A stretch of 64,000 nucleotides of DNA, from NCBI GenBank assembly GCA_009691765.1, contig SIAO01000013.1, forward strand, positions 1-64,000, in the 5' to 3' direction. Under the pieces are notes generated by a model that did no database searches, was not told the DNA's origin, and saw nothing but the letters and a program-made list of their open reading frames with translations. Each line of letters opens with the position of its first letter. Position 1 is the first letter of the stretch. Both the position numbers and the translations under genes were made by a program. Below, piece after piece: positions 8,301 through 15,965 of this stretch. The DNA is from Planctomycetota bacterium (lineage in GTDB: Bacteria; Planctomycetota; GCA-002687715).

Positions 8301-9947
8301 ATGAACGACGGCAAAAGCAGACAGACCATTCGCAAATTTCTGCCAGATGAGTACGAAGTGACGGCGGCCCTCGAAGCCGCGCTGCGCGCTGAAGAAGCAA
8401 GCGGCGCAACTCTCACCGGCCCAGAGCTTGTGTGCCCCAAGGCGGGCTCCGTCGTGGAAGCCAAGGTGCTCGGCATGCAAGCCGACGCCGTTCGCGTGGA
8501 CATCGGCTGGAAAGCGAATGGCGTCATTCCACTCTCAGAGTTTCCGGACCAGTTGCCCGCCGTCGGCAGCATGCTGCGCGTGCGCGTGCTGCGCATCGAA
8601 GACGCCAACGGAGAAGTCAGTTGCTCGGCTGAGGAAGCGCGCCGCTATGAGCTCATCGCCGAACTTGGAGCCGGACGCACCGGAAAAGTCGTTCAAGCAA
8701 AAGTGATTGAGGCTGTGAAAGGCGGACTCGTGGTGGATGTTGGCCTGCGCGCCTTCATGCCCGCCAAAGAAGCGGATGTGCGCTTCGTCGAAGACCTCTC
8801 TGTTTTTGTGGGCCGCACTTTTGATGTTCGTGTCATCGAGAGCAATCCTGCAGAACGCCGCATCGTCGTCAGCCGCCGCTCGCTCCTCGAAGAAGAACGC
8901 GGCCGCCTGCGCGAGAAGTTGTTCACGACTCTTGCACCGGGCCAAATTCTGGATGGCGTCATCGTGAAGATTCTCGACTTCGGTGTGTTCGTGGACATCG
9001 GTGGCGTTGAAGGCCTGTTGCACAAAGGCGACATGGCTTGGGGGCGCATCGCGCATCCTTCAGAGATGGTGAAAGAAGGCGACCGCGTGCGCGTGGCGGT
9101 GCTCAACTTTGATCGTCAGTCCGGCAAGATCTCGTTGGGGTTGAAGCAGACTGGCCCTTCGCCCTGGGACAGCGTCGAAGTGCGCTACCCCGTGGGCAGT
9201 CGTCACCGCGGGCGTGTCACGGGCTTGCTCGATTTCGGCGCCGTGGTGGAACTCGAAAGTGCGCTCTCTGGCATGGTGCATATCAGCGAGCTGTCGTGGG
9301 AAAAGCGCGTAAACAAGCCCGCCGATGTGGTGGCGCTCGGCCAAGAAATCGAAGTGGAAGTTGTCGGCATCGAAGCCGCCAAGAGGCGTTTGTCGTTGTC
9401 GGTGAAGCGCATCGAAGCCAATCCGCACGCCAACCTCTCGCAACGCTTCACGTTCGCGAGCATCGTTGAAGGCACCGTGAGCGAGCTCTTGGATTTCGGC
9501 GCTGTGATCCGCACAGCGTGCGGCGCAGAAGGGTTGCTGCACATCTCTGAGTTCTCATGGACACAGCGCTTGAAGCACCCACGCGAAATGCTCGCCGTCG
9601 GTCAGAAGCTGACATTGATCGTGTTGGGTGTCGATGAAGGCAAGCAACGCCTCACTCTCAGCCTGAAGCAAACCGAACCCGATCCGTGGTGGGATGCCGA
9701 CAAGGACTTCGCCGTCGGCAAACACTGCACCGGCAAAGTGCTGCGTCTGGAAACTTTCGGTGCGTTCGTGGAACTGCGCCCGGGCGTTGATGGCCTGTTG
9801 CACATTTCGCGCATGGGCATCGAACGCGGCGCGAAGCCTGCATCGGCCGTAAAGATCGGCGAAGTCGTGAATGTCGAAGTTGTAGAACTCGAGCTCGATG
9901 CGCGCCGCATCGCGCTGGCTTTGCTTCCACCCACCGACGACGCATGA
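8301..9947 (+). CDS. rpsA: Ribosomal protein S1-like, six S1 domains
   Basis: A 548-residue protein made of six S1/OB-fold RNA-binding repeats at roughly residues 46-112, 130-195, 213-281, 297-365, 383-450 and 470-537. Repeats 3 to 6 carry the typical G(V/A)FV(D/E)-x-GLLH(I/K) core, while the first two are divergent, as in proteobacterial S1. It would hold mRNA on the 30S subunit. ATG 8301 follows a purine-rich GGGAGAGAG. The stop overlaps the MurC-like start by 4 bp (ATGA), an unusual partner. A non-ribosomal multi-S1 protein cannot be excluded. Confidence 0.88.
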   Translation: MNDGKSRQTIRKFLPDEYEVTAALEAALRAEEASGATLTGPELVCPKAGSVVEAKVLGMQADAVRVDIGWKANGVIPLSEFPDQLPAVGSMLRVRVLRIEDANGEVSCSAEEARRYELIAELGAGRTGKVVQAKVIEAVKGGLVVDVGLRAFMPAKEADVRFVEDLSVFVGRTFDVRVIESNPAERRIVVSRRSLLEEERGRLREKLFTTLAPGQILDGVIVKILDFGVFVDIGGVEGLLHKGDMAWGRIAHPSEMVKEGDRVRVAVLNFDRQSGKISLGLKQTGPSPWDSVEVRYPVGSRHRGRVTGLLDFGAVVELESALSGMVHISELSWEKRVNKPADVVALGQEIEVEVVGIEAAKRRLSLSVKRIEANPHANLSQRFTFASIVEGTVSELLDFGAVIRTACGAEGLLHISEFSWTQRLKHPREMLAVGQKLTLIVLGVDEGKQRLTLSLKQTEPDPWWDADKDFAVGKHCTGKVLRLETFGAFVELRPGVDGLLHISRMGIERGAKPASAVKIGEVVNVEVVELELDARRIALALLPPTDDA

Positions 9948-11323
9948 CGCTCACGCTCTCGGAGTGCGCGCAAGATTCTGAGCACCGCGTGCACTTCGTG
10001 GGTGTCGCTGGGGCTGGAATGTCGGCGTTGGCGCAGTACCGCGCGTTTGGCGCTGGGCGCACTTCGGGGTCGGATCGCGCGCTCGATCGCGGCCAACAGA
10101 GTGCAAATCGCGCAAGCCTCGAGCGCGTGGGCGTGCAAGTCTTTCCTCAAGATGGAAGCGGTGCTGCGACGGCAGCGGCGCTGATCACATCTAGTGCTGT
10201 CGAAGCGGCCATTCCAGACTTGGCGGTGGCTCGTGAACGCGGCATTCCCATTTTTCATCGCGCCGAACTGCTCGGCGAATATGTGCGTAGCCGTCCGTCG
10301 TGCGCTGTCGCTGGCACCAGCGGAAAATCCAGTGTCACGGAAATGCTTTTCGAAATTTTGCGCCACGCCGGCAAAGACCCTGGGTTGATTAGCGGCGGCG
10401 ATTCCGTGTTGCTCCGCGCACAAGGTTGGCGCGGCAATGCGTGGCGCGGCAGCGGCCCGCTCGTCGTGGAAGCTGACGAATCCGACGGCAGCCTCGTGCA
10501 ACACAGTCCGACGGTCGGCATAGTGTTGAACCTGCATCGCGATCACATGGAACCCGCGCAAGTCTTGGGGCTCTTCACAGACTTCCTCGCACGCACGAGT
10601 CTCGCTCGCATTGTGGGCGATGAACCTGAGTGTGGTCCGCTGCGCGAGAGTGCGGTCGTGGTCGGCTTCTCAGCAGACGCCACTTTCCGCGGTGAGGCGT
10701 TCAGCGCCACAGAGTACGGTTGCACATTCACTGTGAGCGGTGTGCGCGTGCAGTTGCCTGTGCCGGGAATGCACAACGCTCAGAACGCACTTGCGGCCAT
10801 GGCGGCAGCCGAACAATTCGGAGTAGACAGCGCCACAGCGGCCGCAGCGCTAGCGGAGTACCGCGGAGTGGCGCGCCGCTTCGAAATCGTGGGACACAGT
10901 CGCGGTGTGCGCGTCGTGGATGACTACGCGCACAATCCGCGCAAAGTCGCGGCCGTTGTGCGCGCGGCACAAACGCCGAGCGGACGCTTGTTCGCCTTGT
11001 TCCAACCCCACGGTTTCGGGCCTACGCGCTTCATGCGCGCGGAACTCGCTGAACTTGTGCCACCTCTCTTGCGCGTTGGCGACCACTGGTGCTTTGCCCC
11101 CATCTACGACGCAGGCGGCAGCGCCGAACGCAATGTGAGCTCTGACGACTTGGCGGCGGACTTCTCGGCGGCTGGAGTGCAAGCCACCGTGTGCGCTCCC
11201 CGCAGCGAGTTTTTGCGCCTGGTGAGTTTGGAAGCACGCGCCGGAGACACCATCCTCGTCTTGGGCGGACGCGACCCCGGCCTCGCGGACTTCGCCTGCG
11301 CGGTGCTCTCCTCCCTGCACTGA
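9944..11323 (+). CDS. MurC/Mpl-like Mur ligase
   Basis: A 459-residue three-domain Mur ligase. The Rossmann N-domain has HFVGVAGAGMSALA. The ATP-binding centre has GTSGKSS (residues 124-130) and EADESDGS. The C-domain has VVDDYAHNPRKV. MurC adds L-Ala to UDP-MurNAc, and Mpl re-ligates recycled tripeptide to it. The usual nucleotide loop is GTHGKTT, so the His-to-Ser and Thr-to-Ser changes and the lack of division-cluster neighbours argue for a divergent MurC-family role. It overlaps the S1 gene by 4 bp. Substrate is not predictable from sequence alone. Confidence 0.8.
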   Translation: MTLTLSECAQDSEHRVHFVGVAGAGMSALAQYRAFGAGRTSGSDRALDRGQQSANRASLERVGVQVFPQDGSGAATAAALITSSAVEAAIPDLAVARERGIPIFHRAELLGEYVRSRPSCAVAGTSGKSSVTEMLFEILRHAGKDPGLISGGDSVLLRAQGWRGNAWRGSGPLVVEADESDGSLVQHSPTVGIVLNLHRDHMEPAQVLGLFTDFLARTSLARIVGDEPECGPLRESAVVVGFSADATFRGEAFSATEYGCTFTVSGVRVQLPVPGMHNAQNALAAMAAAEQFGVDSATAAAALAEYRGVARRFEIVGHSRGVRVVDDYAHNPRKVAAVVRAAQTPSGRLFALFQPHGFGPTRFMRAELAELVPPLLRVGDHWCFAPIYDAGGSAERNVSSDDLAADFSAAGVQATVCAPRSEFLRLVSLEARAGDTILVLGGRDPGLADFACAVLSSLH

Positions 11324-11324
11324 T

Positions 11325-11360
11325 GCGGGGTTATGATCCCCGCGCTCCGGGCACCCCGGA
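11325..11360. other. Two consecutive small hairpins
   Basis: GCGGGG/CCCCGC (11325-11330 with 11338-11343) and TCCGGG/CCCGGA (11346-11351 with 11355-11360) fill most of the 50 bp between the MurC-like and FKBP genes. No T-tract follows. They may be a leader structure of the FKBP mRNA or a processing or attenuation signal. Confidence 0.4.
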
Positions 11361-11373
11361 TGCGGAGAATCCC

Positions 11374-11997
11374 ATGCGCACCGTGCTGTTTCTGATGCTG
11401 ATTGCATTCACTCTGGCCGCCTGCTCGAAGCCTGCCCCGGAAATCAAGAAGGCTGCGCCAATAGCGGTCACCAGCGGCCGCGACGCAGCTTACAAAGCCT
11501 TCCCCAAGGACGATCCCAAGGTGCAGCAACTTGGCGACGGATTGATGGTGCTCGACCTCGTCGAAGGCAAGGGCCAGGCCGTCGATGGCATCTGTCTCGC
11601 GAAGCTCAACTACACGGGCTGGCTGCCAACCACCGGCAAGGTTTTCGATGCCAATTGGAAACACTCCACAGAGCCTGTCGAGTTTCCATTGGCGAAAGGG
11701 CAGCTTATTGATGGTTTCCTCAAGGGCTTCAAGGGTCTGAAAGAAGGCGGCAAGCGCCTGATCTACATCCCCGCAGCGCAAGGCTACGGCGCGCAAGCTG
11801 CCGGCGACATTCCACCCAACAGCGATCTGTTGTTTGAAGTGGCGCTCTTCCAATTGAATGAAGCGCCGGAATCCGTGAAGAAGGCCGCGGCGGAAGCTGA
11901 AGCAGCCGCCAACAAGCCTGTGGAGCCGGTGACACCCGATACTGCTGACCCAACGAAGCCAACCGATCCCGCGAAATCTCCAGATCAAGGAAAGTGA
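11374..11997 (+). CDS. FKBP-type peptidyl-prolyl isomerase lipoprotein
   Basis: I start at ATG 11374, because the longer upstream frame lacks a leader. The 207-residue product has a lipobox LAAC (Cys17). It then carries an FKBP fold: LNYTGWL, the FDANW active-site strand, FPLAKGQLIDGF, KEGGKRLIYIP, YG and IPPNSDLLFEV, about residues 60-165. Such enzymes catalyse prolyl isomerisation during folding of exported proteins. The C-terminus is a Lys/Pro/Asp/Ala-rich tail without predicted structure. Location is probably periplasmic, membrane-anchored. Confidence 0.93.
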   Translation: MRTVLFLMLIAFTLAACSKPAPEIKKAAPIAVTSGRDAAYKAFPKDDPKVQQLGDGLMVLDLVEGKGQAVDGICLAKLNYTGWLPTTGKVFDANWKHSTEPVEFPLAKGQLIDGFLKGFKGLKEGGKRLIYIPAAQGYGAQAAGDIPPNSDLLFEVALFQLNEAPESVKKAAAEAEAAANKPVEPVTPDTADPTKPTDPAKSPDQGK

Positions 11998-12002
11998 TCC
12001 GC

Positions 12003-12022
12003 GCGGCCGCTCCGGTGGCCGC
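12003..12022. other. GC hairpin before the molybdoenzyme gene
   Basis: GCGGCC (12003-12008) pairs with GGCCGC (12017-12022). It lies just after the FKBP stop and 8 bp before the next start. It may act as a weak terminator or leader hairpin. It lacks a T-tract. Confidence 0.3.
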
Positions 12023-12030
12023 CGTGTTTC

Positions 12031-14259
12031 ATGGGCAACAAACGCCGCTCTTCGCTTTCGCTCGCGGCCAGCCCGATTCCTTTCGGGCTAGGCCTGACGA
12101 AGCCGCGCCACTTCCGCGAAATGTTCAAAGTGCTGTGGCGCAACCGCGACAATTTGCGCCACGCTTGGCGCATTCTGAATCATGGCGTGTGTGATGGCTG
12201 TGCGCTCGGAACTTCTGGGCTGCGCGATTGGACCATCGAAGGCAACCACCTGTGCCTCGTGCGTCTGCAATTGTTGCGCTTGAACACGATGGGTGCGCTG
12301 AAAGCGGAGTTGCTTGGCGATGTCGCACACCTGCGCACGCTCAGCTCCGCGCAATTGCGCGACCTCGGGCGCATCCCTTTCCCCTTCCGGCGTCGACGCG
12401 GTGAAAGTGGTTTCACTCGCGTGAGTTGGCGCGAAGCGATGGAAGACCTCGGCGCGCGCTGGCCAAAGCAGAACCCGCAACGCACAGCGTGTTTTGTCAC
12501 CAGCCGCGGCATCACCAACGAGGTTTATTACACCGCGCAAAAAGTGTGGCGCTATCTCGGCAGTAACAATGTGGACAACAGCGCGCGGCTTTGCCATGCG
12601 CCCAGCACCAACGGACTCAAGAGTACTATCGGCGTCGCCGCAACCACTTGTTCGTATCGCGATTGGTACGCAGCAGATCTCATCGTGTTTCTCGGCAGCA
12701 ATCCAGCCAACGATCAACCTGTGAGCATGAAGTACTTGGCGGAAGCGCGGCGACGCGGCGCGCGCGTATTGTTGGTGAACACCTACCGCGAACCAGCCAT
12801 GGAGCGCTATTGGGTGCCATCAGATCCGCTCTCGGCACTGTTCGGCACGCAAATGACGGATCGGTTCTTTCTGGTGAAGCTCGGCGGAGATCTTGCGTTT
12901 CTGAACGCGGTGCAAAAAGTGCTCCTTGAGCGCGGCGCCATCGACAAGAGTTTCATTGCGGCGCACACAACGGGGTTGGAAGCACTTCAAGCTGCGCTCG
13001 AAAACCAGAGCATGGAATCGCTGCTCACGCAGTGCGGCACCAGCTTGCAAGACGTCCACGCCTTCGCTGACGAAGTGCAACGCGCGCGATGCGGAATCTT
13101 GGTGTGGTCCATGGGCATCACGCAACACGCGCATGGCTCTGACACTGTGCGCGCCATTGCGAATCTCGCACTGTCGCAGAGTTGGGTGGGTCGCGAAGGC
13201 TGCGGACTGATGCCCATTCGCGGACACAGCGGCGTGCAAGGCGGCGCAGAAATGGGCGCCTATGCGACGTGTCTTCCTGGCGGCACACCGATCACCGCGG
13301 AAAGTGCAGCGCATTACGAGGCGCTCTGGCAATTCCCGGTAGGTGCGCAGCCAGGCATTTCGTGCGCCGAAGCCTTGGACGAAGCTCATGCCGGACGCCT
13401 CGATGCGCTCTGGTGCATCGGGGGAAATTTCCTCGAAACATTGCCGGAGCCTCTGCGCGTGGCGGATTCTCTCGCGCGCATTCCGCTGCGAGTACACACG
13501 GACATTGTGCTCACACATCAGATGTTCGTGGAGCCTGCGGACACCGTGTACATCCTGCCCAGTCGCACGCGCTACGAGCAAGATGGCGGCGGCACAGAAA
13601 CCAGCACGGAACGCCGCGTCATCTATTCGCCACAGATTGCCGGCCACCAGATTGGTGAAGCGGAAAGCGAATGGCGCATGTTGTTGATGCTGGCGGAAGC
13701 CGTGAAGCCTGGAGCTGCGGCCGCGCTGCAAATAGACGATGGCCCAAGCATCCGCCGCGACATCGCGCGCAGCGTGCCTTCGTATGCGGGCATCGAGAAT
13801 CTCGCGAAAGAAGGCGACCAGTTTCAGTGGGGCGGGCCGCATTTGTGCGCCGATGGCAACTTCCCTACCGCCGATGGAAAGGGCCATTTTCAAGTCGTGG
13901 TGCCGCCAACGCTGCGGGCACATGGGCCGACGCGCTTCGCACTCGCCACGCGGCGCGGCAAACAGTTCAACAGTATGATTCAAGCGCAACGCTGTCACAT
14001 CACCGGAGCTGAGCGCGATCATGTGTTCATCAATGTTGCTGACGCGACGCGTTTGGGGCTCGCTGCCGACGACGCCATCGAATTGCGCAACGCCACGGGT
14101 ATCTTTCGTGGTCGCGTGTTCCTCGCCGAAGTCACGCTTGGGACATTGCAAGCACACTGGCCTGAAGTGAATGTGCTCATCCCGCATGGGGTGCGCAACG
14201 CCGACAGTGGCGTTCCCGATTACAACGCCGAAGTCGAGATTGTGCGCTTAGCGCACTGA
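12031..14259 (+). CDS. FdhF/YdeP-family molybdopterin oxidoreductase
   Basis: A 742-residue molybdopterin-guanine-dinucleotide enzyme of the formate-dehydrogenase-alpha-like group. Cys54, Cys57 and Cys75 near the N-terminus could bind an Fe-S cluster. ARLCHAPST supplies a candidate Mo-ligating Cys188. SRGITNE, LGSNPAND, MPIRGHSGVQGG and a C-terminal dinucleotide-binding domain (from about residue 640) follow the family layout. No fdhD, electron-transfer subunit or membrane anchor lies beside it, so the electron partner is unknown. Substrate should not be assumed to be formate. There is no Tat signal, so it is probably cytoplasmic. Confidence 0.85.
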   Translation: MGNKRRSSLSLAASPIPFGLGLTKPRHFREMFKVLWRNRDNLRHAWRILNHGVCDGCALGTSGLRDWTIEGNHLCLVRLQLLRLNTMGALKAELLGDVAHLRTLSSAQLRDLGRIPFPFRRRRGESGFTRVSWREAMEDLGARWPKQNPQRTACFVTSRGITNEVYYTAQKVWRYLGSNNVDNSARLCHAPSTNGLKSTIGVAATTCSYRDWYAADLIVFLGSNPANDQPVSMKYLAEARRRGARVLLVNTYREPAMERYWVPSDPLSALFGTQMTDRFFLVKLGGDLAFLNAVQKVLLERGAIDKSFIAAHTTGLEALQAALENQSMESLLTQCGTSLQDVHAFADEVQRARCGILVWSMGITQHAHGSDTVRAIANLALSQSWVGREGCGLMPIRGHSGVQGGAEMGAYATCLPGGTPITAESAAHYEALWQFPVGAQPGISCAEALDEAHAGRLDALWCIGGNFLETLPEPLRVADSLARIPLRVHTDIVLTHQMFVEPADTVYILPSRTRYEQDGGGTETSTERRVIYSPQIAGHQIGEAESEWRMLLMLAEAVKPGAAAALQIDDGPSIRRDIARSVPSYAGIENLAKEGDQFQWGGPHLCADGNFPTADGKGHFQVVVPPTLRAHGPTRFALATRRGKQFNSMIQAQRCHITGAERDHVFINVADATRLGLAADDAIELRNATGIFRGRVFLAEVTLGTLQAHWPEVNVLIPHGVRNADSGVPDYNAEVEIVRLAH

Positions 14260-14270
14260 AAGAGGCATCT

Positions 14271-14558
14271 ATGAGCGGTCATGTTTTTCATCCGGGGCAT
14301 GAAGCGTTGCACGGCATCACCGTCGTGCTGTTCACATCCGGACCACGCACCTTTGTGGGCCGCTATGACCATGCTGAAGGCGGCTTCATCCTCATTCATG
14401 CAGCCGACTTTCATGAGGCCGATGCTAGCGGCAAGACCCAAGAGGTGTATCTCGCAGAAGTGCGCAAATACGGCGTGCCGCCGAAATACCCGAGCCTCAC
14501 CGTTCCCGAGAAAGATGTTGTGCGCATCGTTCCGCTGGGCGATCTGCCCATGGCTTAA
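14271..14558 (+). CDS. Conserved-looking small protein of unknown function
   Basis: A 95-residue protein, GHVFHPGHEALHGITVVL at the start, with alternating beta strands (TVVLFTSGPRTFVGRY, FILIHAADF) that resemble a small barrel fold. ATG 14271 follows AGAGGC and sits 11 bp after the molybdoenzyme stop on the same strand, suggesting cotranscription. Its end overlaps the 3' end of the opposing kinase gene by 4 bp. I do not recognise a named family, and no signal peptide or membrane helix is visible. Confidence 0.65.
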   Translation: MSGHVFHPGHEALHGITVVLFTSGPRTFVGRYDHAEGGFILIHAADFHEADASGKTQEVYLAEVRKYGVPPKYPSLTVPEKDVVRIVPLGDLPMA

Positions 14559-15481
14559 AGGGTTGGCTCGTCGCGGAAAAACCCGTGCAAGTCGGAACGC
14601 ACACGGGTTTCGTCGTCAGCGCTCATTTCTGGCCCCATAGCAACAAGGATCTTGTCGAGCTCCTCCACCACGGCCTTCATGTCGGGGAAACGCTTGCGCG
14701 GTTCTTTCTCGATCATGCGTTCGATCAACTGCGCAATAGGCGTGTTCACATCACGATTCAATTTGGCCAGCGGGATCGGCTGCTCGTGCAGCGTGGCGTG
14801 GAGCACATCAGAGCTCTCGCGTCCTTCGAAGGCCGTGCGGCCAGACAGCAATTCGTAGAGGATGACGCCGAGCGAGAAGATGTCGGCGCGTGCATCCACG
14901 ATGCGACCGCGCACTTGTTCTGGCGCGCTGTAGGCAGGCGTGCCGAGATAATGCCCGAGTTGCGTTAGCCCATCGTTGGCGTTCAGGTCTTTCGCGATGC
15001 CGAAGTCGAGAATCTTCACGCGCCCATCTTCGTTGCGCAGCATGACGTTTTCTGGCTTCAGGTCGCGGTGAACGAAACCATGCGCGTGAGCTTCAGCGAG
15101 GCCGAGTGCGACGGCGTGAATGATGTCCACCGCGCGCCGTGCCTTCAGTTGGCCTTCGTTCTTCAACACCTGATTCAGCGTGCGTCCATTCACGAATTCG
15201 CACACCAGATAGAGATGCTCGCCTTCCTGTGACAAACCGTAAACACGCACAATGTTTGGATGGCGCAGCGCGCCGAAACGACGACCCTCGCGGATGAATC
15301 GTTCGCGATGACGCGGATCCGCTGCGTATTCGGCACTCAGAAACTTCAGCGCCACGCTGTGTTGGTTCTTCTCGTCCCAACCGAGCCAGACCGTTCCCCC
15401 GCCACCCTTGCCGAGGCGGCGCATCACGACGAGTGTTTTTTCGGGGCCCATCCGGCGCCCCATGAAGTCTTCGGTGCTCAT
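14555..15481 (-). CDS. Soluble Hanks-type Ser/Thr protein kinase
   Basis: A 308-residue kinase with a complete catalytic domain: glycine loop GKGGGGTVWLG, VALK lysine, HRDLKPENV catalytic loop, DFG, APE (TPAYSAPEQVRG) and the DIFSLGVILYELLSG helix. There is no transmembrane helix or sensor domain, unlike PknB-type receptors, so it is probably cytosolic. The C-terminal 40 residues are acidic. Start ATG 15481 (MSTEDF) leaves a short N-terminal leader before the glycine loop. Targets are unknown. Confidence 0.95.
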   Translation of the reverse strand: MSTEDFMGRRMGPEKTLVVMRRLGKGGGGTVWLGWDEKNQHSVALKFLSAEYAADPRHRERFIREGRRFGALRHPNIVRVYGLSQEGEHLYLVCEFVNGRTLNQVLKNEGQLKARRAVDIIHAVALGLAEAHAHGFVHRDLKPENVMLRNEDGRVKILDFGIAKDLNANDGLTQLGHYLGTPAYSAPEQVRGRIVDARADIFSLGVILYELLSGRTAFEGRESSDVLHATLHEQPIPLAKLNRDVNTPIAQLIERMIEKEPRKRFPDMKAVVEELDKILVAMGPEMSADDETRVRSDLHGFFRDEPTL

Positions 15482-15567
15482 GCCAACGGCAGCATCATAG
15501 GATCTCGCCGCAAACTATGGATGTTGATTCAAGGTGACCTGCGCTGCCTGCCAGGGCCGCGAAACGC

Positions 15568-15954
15568 TCACGCCGCCATAAACTTGCTGCGGAAAAGGAA
15601 GAACACTGCGCCAAGAAGGCAGAGCCCGGCCCAAAGGTAGTCCAGCGTCAGCTTCTCCTTCAAATAGAAGATCGAGAAAGGCACGAACACTGACCGTGTG
15701 ATCACTTCTTGAAGGAGCTTGAGTTAACCGACATTCATCACTTCATAACCAGTACGGTTGGCCGGAACTTGAAGTAGATATTCGAACAGAGCAATGCCCC
15801 AGCTCAAGAGCGCAGCGACATTCCATGAGCGGTGCTGCAGACCTTTCAAATGGCCATACCAAGCGATGGTCATGAAAACATTGCTGCAAGACAACAGCAT
15901 TACACAAGTCCAGAATTGTTTTACGAAACATTTCCGCCAGCTCTCATGTGGCAT
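15568..15954 (-). pseudogene. DUF486 small membrane protein interrupted by TAA
   Basis: Read on the minus strand from ATG 15954, the frame gives a typical DUF486 (DMT-like, about 115-residue) protein: CSNVFMTIAWYGHLK, SWGIALFEYLLQVPANR. A TAA at 15726-15724 interrupts it after NVG. The same frame then continues without shift through LKLLQEVITRSVFVPF and LDYLWAGLCLLGAVFFLF to TGA 15570-15568. DUF486 proteins usually have Gln before LK, so a single CAA-to-TAA change explains the break. It starts 11 bp from the divergent glycosyltransferase gene. The product is truncated unless the stop is read through or is a sequencing error. Confidence 0.85.
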
Positions 15955-15965
15955 GATGCGCAGCA

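Noticed and set aside
7066-8304. Long plus-strand frame (412 codons) opposite serC
   Set aside because: It is an antisense shadow of a clear serC gene, with Arg/His/Cys-rich composition and no motif or ribosome site.
12820-14187. 455-codon minus-strand frame opposite the molybdoenzyme
   Set aside because: It mirrors a strongly supported gene and has no recognisable protein features.
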